Assembly (NCBI GenBank): GCA_004802705.1
Contig: SGPL01000710.1
Coordinates: forward strand, 1-14,671
Source of the DNA: Bondarzewia mesenterica
Lineage: Eukaryota; Basidiomycota; Agaricomycetes; Russulales; Bondarzewiaceae
Direction of reading: 5' to 3'
DNA: 14,671 nucleotides
The notes beneath the pieces are model-generated. The model was given only the letters and a program-made list of their open reading frames with translations, was not told the DNA's origin and did no database searches. Shown in pieces: positions 6,957 through 14,671 of the stretch (position 1 is the stretch's first letter; each line of letters begins with the position of its first letter). Made by a program: the position numbers and the translations under genes.

Positions 6957-8800
6957 AAGAGCCCTCATTTTATCATGCCTGCCAACTTGGAGATTATCAA
7001 AGGCATCAGTGTATGGCATATTCATAGCCATCAAGATTAGTGCTTCTATCGCTTTTGCCCTAGATTCATAAGGGGGACTACTCAAGTCAACAGTGAAATT
7101 TTAGAAACATTGTGGGCCTCCCTCAATTAGATCTCTGGGAGTACATAAACCATGGTCACCTCTCATCGGTGAGAGACTCTGAATATCCATATAGTGAACT
7201 TCAACTAAAAAAAGTGGATCAAGATAGGTAGATTTGTGATCTCCTCATATCTATCAAGGCTCATACTATCTCTGTAGTTTTAGCCATATGCAAGAGATAC
7301 ATCAAAGCACAGGCAGTTTTTGAAGCCTCTTAGAAAGCCTTTTAACTGTTGGACTCAGTAATAGATCCTCAACTAGTGGAGCAGTGGGCTAATCAGGAGC
7401 AGAATGCTGCAATCTACTGACAAAATCACCCTGACCTCCTAGATATCTATAATGTTTAGAAGGAGAGGAGTAAGTTCTTCTCTCTCAGTGTAAAACTACA
7501 TATTCATGATATTTGTAGTGCTCGACCAAGCAGCATATCAATTGAAGCTCATTAAAAGTGAAATTTAGATAGGCGGGTGGGTTCTTCAGGGAAGTACTGT
7601 TTGACTATTGACTAGAATCAAGATATAAGATGTTATTAATAATAAGCAAATGATCAAGATTGTTACTTTTGACCTGAGTGAACTGTCTATCTTAGAATGC
7701 CTCAGCTGAAATCTTCACTGACCTCAATAAATCTCAGCATTAGCTTGAAAATAAGATTGCTACCTTTCAAAGGGATGTGAAAAGATACATAGGCCTAGTC
7801 GATTTGGGTGCAGAGTGAGAAGAAATCTCAGCTGACCTTTTTCTTGATCCTAAAATAAATAATGAACAGCCTATACTTAAAGAATTAGTGGAAGAAGATG
7901 AGGATGATATCACCAATGCTGTCCCTGCTAAAAATATGGCTATTGCCCTTCCTTTTATGCTCAATCTAGTGAGATGCACAGAGTNGAGTCTAGAGAAAAT
8001 GGCCAAGCTAGAGCTAGAGCTACAAAAAGGCCAGGTGAATGATGCCCTCTATCANATCTGCATCAGCNTGGCCCAACATTTCTTCCTCTTTTGCAGCTCT
8101 ATAAGATAAGCAAATAGCCAAAAGAAGAAGACACAAGTTTGAAATGAGGTTTTNATCTTNAAAGGTAATATTCAAGAGCATTCTNAAATCTATATAGTAT
8201 GTCAATGAGTGATGCTTCACTTGAGAGCTGATGTGGACCTACTTATTATATACAAAGTTATAAAAATGAAACACCTCAAGGTCAGCACAGCAATCAGAGA
8301 ATCCAGTCATCTCTGTCAATGAAAAGAAAGTCTATCATAGATTTAGAATATGAATTTTTTTGGGACACAGAGGACAATGGATAGATAGAGGAATATATGT
8401 GTTCTTCATATCTTATTCACAGATCTCACTGACATGCTGTACTGTCACCACCTCACTCATACTCCCACTACTTGACTCATACTATCTCCATTTAACACAT
8501 GTTTTCACTGCCTAGTTAATGATCTTATTGTCAGCTTGGATTATCAGATTTACTAGCTCTGGGCAAAAGCTCTTAGGGATCGATGGCAGAAGCAGACCAC
8601 TTTGTTGGCAAATGAGATGGATTGGATGGTACAATGCTTTTTGAGTAAGAGAGATGTGTGGAGATTTCATCTGGGCATAATAGATATTGAGGAAAAGCCT
8701 GAACACTATGCTTATACTATAAGGCAAAAAGAGATGTGGGATTAGTTTGCTGTCCAAGTATTAGAGGAGTTTGAAAAGGCCAAAAATTATAGTACCTAGT
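6957..8800 (+). pseudogene. KDZ-family transposase, C-terminal two thirds, decayed (copy 1)
   Basis: Three successive plus-strand frames (6957-7235; 7274-about 7600; 7774-8800) read as the end of a Kyakuja-Dileera-Zisupton DDE transposase, interrupted by many stops and two frameshifts. Diagnostic pieces in order: LEIIKGISVWHIHSHQD then CFYRFCPRFI (6984-7066); SEILETLW (7092-7115), the catalytic-glutamate motif; TSHR-ETLN and KKW; a helical region CKRYIKAQAVFEAS; VEQWANQEQNA; the coiled region LEKMAKLELELQKGQVNDAL (about 7990-8050); ANSQKKKT; KHLKVSTAI (8269-8295); WAKALRDRW and LLANEMDWM (8560-8630). Intact relatives usually read VDGE before ILETLW. Here it is VNSE, which two CpG-to-CpA changes would give. 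The zinc-binding CxC and first catalytic parts are missing to the left of 6957. It is not functional. Confidence 0.85.
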
Positions 8801-8810
8801 TTGAATAAAT

Positions 8811-9003
8811 TAGCTAAATGTTGATAATATAATCATGATACATCTTAACTAAGCCAGAGGTGCTAATATCTTTTAATAACTTGCCCAAAGAGTCAAAAAT
8901 AGACAACAAAGAATAAGAAATAGAGAAATAGGGAACAAAAAATAGGGAAATGAGAAATAGGGAACAAGAAAGGCAAAGATCTCTTATTGGATGCTCCCTG
9001 GCC
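8811..9003. repeat. Low-complexity purine-rich short repeats
   Basis: Between about 8905 and 8971 the units gaaata-ggga and aatagggaaca recur several times. This is simple-sequence expansion between the transposase end and the minisatellite. Minus-strand frames across it are artefacts of the repeat. Confidence 0.6.
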
Positions 9004-9610
9004 CAACTGGGAGAGACTATATATAGAGAGCAAGTAGGGTAAATATCTTCCCACAAGGCCCTCAGCTGAACTGTCAGAGATGGGCAACAGTAAGTAAGAA
9101 AAATATTTTATGCTCAGTCAAATTATTAAAGATAGTGCATGGTGAGCAGGTAAAACATAGTTTGAATGCTTAGCTGAACTGTTAGAGATAGGCAATGATG
9201 AGTGGGCAAGGTCCTCATACCTGCTCAGCTGACCCTCAGCTAAATGTCGAGCAGACAAGGTCTCCATACCTGCCTAGTTGACCATCAGCTGAACTATCAG
9301 AGATAGGTAATAGTGAGTGGGTAAGATTTCCATACTTGCTCAGCTGACCCTCGGCTGAACCATCAGAGATAGGCAATAGTGAGTGGGCAAGCTTTTATAC
9401 CCACTCAGTTGACCCTCAGCCAAACCATCAGAAATGAGCAATAGTGAGCAAGCAAGCTCTCTATATCTGCCCAGCTGACTCTTAGCTGAACTATCAAAGA
9501 TAGGCAATAGTGAGTGGGCAAGCTTCTCATACCTTAATATTTCACCCTCAGCTGAACCATCTCAAGGGTGCATAATGAAGAGCAGCACAACCATTAGAGA
9601 TAGGCTGTAT
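9004..9610 (+). repeat. 65-66 bp minisatellite, left array
   Basis: The core gaaccatcagagataggcaa recurs with variants at about 9068, 9176, 9291, 9357, 9422, 9488, 9553 and 9590. The four spacings from 9291 to 9553 are 66, 65, 66 and 65 bases. Each unit also carries a tagtgagtgggcaag block and a cagctgaccctcagctg block. The first units are irregular and share aaaatatt-ttatgctcag with the right array. The array begins about 200 bases past the KDZ transposase end and lies on the same strand. It is not a CRISPR: units vary throughout and there are no unique spacers. Confidence 0.9.
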
Positions 9611-9670
9611 ACCCATCAGCTAAGCTTGGCTTCACTATTGGCATTGATCAAAAAGCACAATCGGCTAGAG
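9611..9670 (+). repeat. Inner edge of left array, inverted match to 14291-14347
   Basis: catcagctaagcttggct (9614 onward) and the following aaaaagca near 9649 match the reverse complement of 14291-14347 (cattagctgagcttggct, then aaaaagca) in order and spacing. The inverted similarity therefore includes this edge beyond the minisatellite units. Confidence 0.65.
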
Positions 9671-9802
9671 CATTATAGATAGTATTAGGACACTGAATAG
9701 GCTCAGATTAAATCATCTAAATTATTGTCTCTATTTATTGATTAGATTAAGTAATGACATGCTCATGTTGTATTCATTCTATCAGCAGAATTTGTATATC
9801 AA

Positions 9803-10490
9803 ATAAGCCAAATTGCTAGAGATTTTATTAATCTTACATATATATAATCTAGTGGAAGGACATAATATAGTGGTAGCATTTGAGAATAAGGCTACAGTTT
9901 TATTTTGGGGCAAAAAAAGGCTGCAGCATTCACTTGTCTCAGTGAAGGCTAGTATATTAGTTGTTAAGAATCTACTTAAATTCACACTTATCTCCTAGAA
10001 TATTTTTACAGTGTCTCAATTGTTCACACCTTGTTGATAGTTGTGCATGATTATAGCAATATTATTTTGTCTTAGCATTGGCAACATCCATGATCTCAAT
10101 AAGATGCATATTTATATGATAAATATCTATTCACATTCAGCTGTTGTTAGCTACTAATTTATCTCCTTTAAGATGCCTTTAGAATTGAATAATTTTAAGC
10201 AATTAGCCTACTCTCTAAATCTCAAAGCCTTTAGTGTTAAATATGTCTGCACAGAGCCTGGATGAATTGATAATGTTGAGCTCATGAGCAGCTCTTTTAA
10301 CATAATAGCTGATATATCATTCAAGTGTGAGTTTTGCTTTGTATTTATCACTACTTAAGGGCTAAAATACTGATTTATTTACTATTTTCATAAATGTGAA
10401 GCTGACTATAAAATTATAGTATCATAAATGCTGATGATGAATGGTGGAGACTTGTACTAGTATCTAAAAATAATGTGCTTTAAGGCTGAT
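9803..10490 (+). pseudogene. Unidentified decayed coding-like stretch
   Basis: One plus-strand frame keeps long open pieces between about eleven stops. The first open piece includes EGHNIVVAFENKATVLFWGK and KASILVVKNLLKF. A later piece has KCEFCFVFIT followed by FHKCEADYK, a C-x2-C...H-x-C arrangement that could be a metal-binding motif. The minus strand is also open at 9782-9985, so the coding strand is uncertain. I cannot assign a family. Since KDZ elements in fungi are known to associate with TET/JBP genes, I looked for the dioxygenase HxD and downstream His motifs and did not find them. Confidence 0.25.
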
Positions 10491-10714
10491 AAAAAGAGCT
10501 TATAGTAGGCAAAATTCACATTCGAATAGCAAGATTCATTATTAATATATAATTTTTATAATTATAATAATACATAATCTTATCCAGTTGATAGCCATGT
10601 ACAATAGCTCACATTTGGCTGAATTAGATATCAAAAAACTATTATTATTTCAAAAGAAAGATACAATTGCCAATTGTTTACTTTTGATAGAATGAATTAG
10701 CTGAGTGCTACTAT

Positions 10715-11106
10715 TTACTCAGGTAAAATGGAATATATTGAGTCAAAAGGCATTTTAATTGCTTTACTATACAACTTTTCCAAAGCATCCAAAGTCATCC
10801 TCTTATTTACAACATCTTTGTGAGCACTTGTGAGCACCCTCAACAAAGGATTTATATTGCTTAACTCTAAAGATCCACTAAGTGCCTATATGTAAATTTC
10901 ACCCAAGCCCTTTACTGAAAGCTTATTGATGGCTACATCAACATGGGCACTGCTAATAATTTCTATTATAGGCTCGATGTTGACCTTTTCTAGCTTAGAG
11001 TCTATGAAAGTCTTTGAGTTGAGTTCATGGAGTAGTTTGTTTACAACTCAGAATGTTGTATACTTATTCTCATCATAAAAAGGATAATTATAGATGAGGC
11101 TAAAGG
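10715..11106 (-). pseudogene. Decayed fragment with two HEAT-like repeats
   Basis: A minus-strand frame ending at TAA (10715-10717) has only two internal stops in about 130 codons. It opens with IYNYPFYDENKYTTF and VVNKLLHELNSK. Two similar units follow, 41 codons apart: IEPIIEIISSAHVDVAINKL and INPLLRVLTSAHKDVVNKRM, each continuing into a Leu-Gly/Glu-x-(I/L)-Y helix end. Unit length and helical pattern resemble HEAT/ARM repeats. The plus strand is also partly open but reads as hydrophobic and Ser-rich, the usual look of an antisense shadow. Family unknown. Confidence 0.35.
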
Positions 11107-11287
11107 CTAAAGACACATTAGGTAAGGAATGATAATATCAAGCGTATAAGTGGCTTTATGCTTGAGGCATACAAGTGTAGTCTCTAGCTTGCTCAGCCAC
11201 AGTAGAGGATCTAAATAATAGCAGCATTAATAAATTTAGTATAAGTGGTGATAAGCAAGTGACCAGCCATTCTCGTAATAATTAAGC

Positions 11288-11960
11288 AAAAGATGATTGA
11301 AACAGTGATAAATTTTTTAACTTATAAAACAAAGAGGATGACTGAATTTGAGTGAGATCTAGCTAAAATATTGAGTTCTTATAGCTCAAGAGAACCCTTG
11401 TAGCCTACTATTTATATACTTGCCTTCAACTACAATGAGATGCAAAAAACTAAATCTTTGAGAATAAAGAGGACTGTAGTATCTTACCTGAATAGGACTA
11501 ACTTTGGGCACATGCTTTCAGCATTGATACTGCCTTTAAGAAACAATGAGGATTCAATTTGACTATAATGAATAAGAATTACTCAATCTATGTGATCGAT
11601 ATCGCTAAGCAATTGCAGGCGTACGACACTGTTAGCACATTAATCAGAATCAACATGTACCAGCCTATAGTTATCATTCAACATGATAAACTACAATATA
11701 ATGACTTAAAAAAAATTAAAAATAGCTAGAGAAGATACTGAAAAATGTTTTTATGAAACTTTAGAGTAAGAAGTGAAGTTATTACAGAGCTAGATTTTTC
11801 TTGCTCTAAATTATCAAGCACTGGCCCAATAATAGTATTGGTGATTATTTAATATCAAATGTGATGTGATTGGCTGGTACGAAGGGACACCAGTAGCTAT
11901 AGTAACTTTGTAAAGTATATAACTTATTATAGTATAAGAATTTCTAAAGTCCTATTAATC
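11288..11960 (+). pseudogene. Unidentified decayed coding-like stretch
   Basis: The plus frame from about 11293 (MIETVINFLTYKTKRMTEFE, then DLAKILSSYSSREPL, then NRTNFGHMLSALILPLRN) has two stops in about 85 codons. After a frame change, TEKCFYETLE and ALNYQALAQ lead to FNIKCDVIGWYEGTPVAI (about 11850-11905). This reads as the remains of one protein or two. No family is recognised. Confidence 0.25.
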
Positions 11961-13050
11961 TGATGGCTTAAAGTTTTATTGCAAGTTTTGTAAAATTGCC
12001 TATATATTATAAATGGCTTTTTATATGTTATTTTTATATGTTATCTCTTATATTATTTCTTATGTTATTTGTATGTTATTTTTATATTGATACATCTCTT
12101 TGTTNNNNTTTCTCAAAACAAATTTTATTATTCTTTTTATAACATTCCTTTATTTTTCTCTTGCTTCCTTTAAACCTGCATCCCTCATTGGCACTAATAC
12201 TATGATATTTATAGAGAAGATAAAAAGCCTTCTTTTTTTTAAGATTCAAAGCCTTTTTTTTATCTCATAAAATTCTTCAATTCACTCATGTTATAAATTA
12301 TGACTAACTATAATCTCCAACAATGCCTCCTATATCTCATATAAGGACTTAAAGTACAAAGGATCATAAAAACAAATAGTAAAGATAAAAAGTGCATGCT
12401 CTTTTACCTTTATTTACATATGCAAACTATGCTAGAGAGTTTTTAGCTTTTAATAACTAGTTAAGAATGCATTGTATTTTTTTGACTACACTCTGTTCTT
12501 ATTCTGTGATCTTATTCAGTGTTGGTTTTACATGTTGTATTCACTTATTTAGCTATTTGATCTTGCATCCTTTACTGTTTGTATTTTTACTGTCATTTGT
12601 TTATTTATGTGCTCTCTTTTATTATGTTCATAGTTCTGTTTGCTATTTATATATTTTTGCATATATTTAACAGTGTCATTGTTGATATTTTTAGTGTGTG
12701 CAGGCAATAATATATTTTTGAGCTATGTTATTTGTTTGTGGAGCTCTATGTAGCTAATCTATTTCTGGGGTAAGTTTTCTGACTCTGACACACTGTGCAT
12801 GTCATTTCTCTCACATGAGAGTATGCTATGCATCATCAATGTTTCTTGAATGCTGTTGTGTCACTTAAGGGTGTGTTAGATGATAACATTAATATTTACA
12901 GAGTGTTAAATGACACATTGCTAGTTTATAGAAGTGTACATTGGTCATCCATTCTCTTATGGCTTCTTGCACTTACTATTTTGATCCTATTAGTATTATA
13001 AGCAAAAGAGCTGAGGACTCTTCTAAACCTGACATGCATATTTATAAAAT
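11961..13050. other. AT-rich, low-complexity stretch without a supported gene
   Basis: tatgttatttt-type repeats fill about 12018-12095, followed by an NNNN run (12105-12108) and T-runs near 12231 and 12256. An open plus frame (12467-12670) is Phe/Tyr/Leu/Cys-only T-rich sequence and is not a credible gene. A short inverted repeat (tgtgtcacttaa 12857-12868 with ttaaatgacaca 12906-12917, 11 of 12 pairing) is the only structured element noticed. Confidence 0.5.
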
Positions 13051-13051
13051 C

Positions 13052-13330
13052 AAGCTGATCTTAAAACAATATATTTTTAGCTTATAATAACAAAAGACCT
13101 ATATCTCAATCAATACTATGCCAATTTCAATTCTGATTTCATATTCATGATCTGCTCATTGATAGCTTTCAGATAATATCTTCACCACAAAAAATAAAGC
13201 TTATCTCAAACTAATCTATTTTTAGCTCATAATAACAAAAGACTCATATCTCAACCAATACTATGCCAACTTAGATTCTGATTTCATATTCATGACCTGC
13301 TCATTGACAGCTTTCAGATGATATCTTCAG
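13052..13330. repeat. 145-bp tandem duplication, two copies
   Basis: Copy 1 (13052-13196) and copy 2 (13197-about 13330) share atttttagct-ataataacaaaagac, atactatgccaa, gatttcatattcatga, ctgctcattga and agctttcaga-atatcttca at a constant offset of 145. Differences are mainly transitions, so the duplication predates part of the decay. It abuts the point where KDZ copy 2 stops being readable. Confidence 0.85.
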
Positions 13331-13369
13331 CTGTTAGCCTACTTGATTGACATCTAGAAAAAAAAAGGA

Positions 13370-14290
13370 CTTATGAGTAAAGTAGATGTGACTGCAATAG
13401 AGGGTGTTATTCATTTAATCCTTCTAAAGCTTGAGTTTTTACTTTGTTAAGCTTCCAATCCATGTTCAATACACTTATCCTTATTAAAGGTCGATAAGAA
13501 GAATAGGGACTTTTTTTTAGCTAGAACAATTTTAGTCACATTGTTATCGATATTAGTGAGCTCACTAATATTTTTGTACCCTTTAGATTGTCATTGTTCT
13601 CACTATCAGATATAAAATCTTGAATTTTATTCTTAGGTATATCTTGCTACTCTTTAGTATCTTCTATATCACTGACATAGTGTATTGCCTCTTAATTAAA
13701 TATAGCAATCCTGCTAGACAGTCACTAGTGAGTGTCTTTAATTTTAAGTAAAGCTTCAGCAGTTTATCAATGAGATAATCAATAAACTCAAGCAATTAAT
13801 GATAACCTGATGCCCTATGAAATAGGGACTATAATAACAAGCATGATAGACTTATAGAGCCTCTTAAATCTTAATGCTTATAGTGAGCTAGGTCACTATT
13901 TTTTAAAGAACTCCTTGAGCATTTTCTATTTCTGCCTCAATTAGTTGCAATTGATAAGCCATCTTGCCAGGCATTATTGCTGAATCTTCAATAGTCTATA
14001 GTATACAACAACTATTAACTTACTTTTCATTTTACTAATATCATATATGTCTAACTACTCTAGATTTATTTGACAGTTGGTGATAGCAGCCCCCTTCTGC
14101 TGACTTCATTGAACAATCAGTTTGATATTGATTATTGAGGTGAGCTCAGTGAATGCTTCTCTACTATTAGTGAATGCCTTCTTTATCTTTATATACTTTT
14201 TACAAATAGATGAGACTAATAAATAGATGAACTTATGTGAAATACTATTATAAATTGAGAGCCTATTTAATGCCTTTTTCTATCTTAGAT
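13370..14290 (-). pseudogene. KDZ-family transposase fragment, decayed (copy 2)
   Basis: Minus-strand pieces match the middle of copy 1 in order. ICKKYIKIKKAFTNSREAF (about 14140-14200) corresponds to ICKRYIKAQAVFEAS-KAF. LDIYDI (14042-14059) corresponds to LDIYNV. A helical QLQLIEAEIENAQ follows. EAIHYVSDIEDTKE (13651-13692) corresponds to DVKRYIGLVDLGAE, and KCIEHGLEA (13450-13476) corresponds to RCTE-SLEKMA. Stops and frameshifts are frequent. The catalytic ILETLW part is absent; the minisatellite array lies where it would be expected. The C-terminal third is lost at the 145-bp tandem duplication. It is less certain than copy 1 and clearly diverged from it, so probably an older or different subfamily member. 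Confidence 0.65.
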
Positions 14291-14671
14291 GGTTCAGCTG
14301 AATATGCTTTTTGCCCATCTCTAATAGTTAGCCAAGCTCAGCTAATGACAATGCAAGCCTATCTCTAATAGTTTGGCTAGCATCATTATTTGCTGACTCT
14401 GATGGTTGGGCCGAGTGGGATAGATGCAGATATTATGGGCTTGCCTGCTTATCATTGCCTATATCTAATGGTTCAGCTGAGATTTTCAGCAAAGGCTTGC
14501 TCACTATTATCACTATTGTTAGGTTGAGCATATAAACAATATTTTGTCTGCTCATCATTGATCATCTCTAACAGTTTGGTCGAGATTTTTAGCAAGGGCT
14601 TGCTCACTATTACTGAGCTGAGTATGTAAATAATATTTTGCTTGCTCATTGTTGATTATCTCTGATGGTTC
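14281..14671 (-). repeat. Minisatellite, right array, inverted relative to the left array
   Basis: Read on the minus strand, the same core (gaaccatcagagata and variants) occurs about seven times: starting at plus positions 14671, 14577, 14475, 14408, 14376, 14333 and 14295. Spacing is irregular (32 to 102 bases). Between cores are the same companion blocks as in the left array: tagtgagcaagc, aaaatatt-tttatatgctca and cagctga. It continues past the window end. Confidence 0.85.

Larger units (their letters stand above)
6960..14671. other. CpG-depleted, AT-rich block
   Basis: By direct count, 8221-8820 has one CG (8581) and 9601-10200 has one (9662). CA and TG are common in the same stretches. 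In contrast 1-600 has 23 and 6170-6772 about 19. The edge falls at the start of the KDZ remnant, so the block is most simply old transposon DNA that lost CpG by C-to-T change. Confidence 0.85.

Noticed and set aside
8512..9087. Minus-strand frames across the KDZ end and purine-rich repeats
   Set aside because: They are the complement of plus-strand transposase sequence and simple repeats, with Ser/Leu/Phe-only composition.
9061..9610. CRISPR array
   Set aside because: The whole 65-base unit is repeated with gradual variation; there are no unique spacers, and the surrounding genes are eukaryotic transposons.
9600..12000. TET/JBP dioxygenase gene expected near a KDZ element
   Set aside because: I could not find the HxD and distal histidine motifs or any surrounding conserved sequence in any readable frame.
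12467..12670. 67-codon open frame on the plus strand
   Set aside because: It is made of T-rich codons (Phe, Leu, Tyr, Cys, Val) in a low-complexity tract and has no domain or start context.

Overview
The window looks like a transposon graveyard from a filamentous basidiomycete, probably an Agaricomycete. That rests on the remnants I can read: a Ty3/gypsy Gag-Pro fragment of the fungal type, two decayed KDZ (Kyakuja-Dileera-Zisupton) transposases, and strong CpG loss. Scattered single Ns and one NNNN run suggest a draft assembly. I see no rRNA, tRNA or CRISPR, and no intact housekeeping gene.

There are two compositional halves. Positions 1 to about 6950 keep ordinary CpG content (23 CG in 1-600 by my count). 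From about 6960 to the end the sequence is AT-rich and almost CpG-free (1 CG in 8221-8820, 1 in 9601-10200), while CpA and TpG stay common. This looks like methylation-type or CpG-directed RIP-type decay.

Left half: a 92-codon reading frame (3-281) whose first 213 bases recur inverted at 4822-5034; an LTR- or promoter-like stretch (about 390-1030); a minus-strand gypsy aspartic-protease fragment (1112-1834) with one in-frame TGA and a damaged active site; an unidentified pyrimidine-rich decayed frame (2119-2580); a second promoter- or LTR-like stretch (about 3590-3900); a possible small minus-strand gene (3951-4175); a second, more decayed protease piece (about 5110-5375); and an N-rich stretch. 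The best candidate host gene is on the minus strand at 6170-6772: a 200-codon frame with a C-terminal membrane helix, interrupted once by TGA and still rich in CpG.

Right half: KDZ transposase copy 1 (+, 6957-8800) is followed by a 65-66 bp minisatellite (about 9004-9610). About 4.7 kb of decayed sequence comes next, including a minus-strand piece with two HEAT-like repeats (10715-11106). KDZ copy 2 (-, about 14290-13370) and the same minisatellite family in the opposite orientation (14281 to the window end) close the window. The two arrays therefore form a large inverted structure. Nothing here forms a working pathway; the common theme is mobile DNA inactivated by CpG transitions around one surviving gene-like island.
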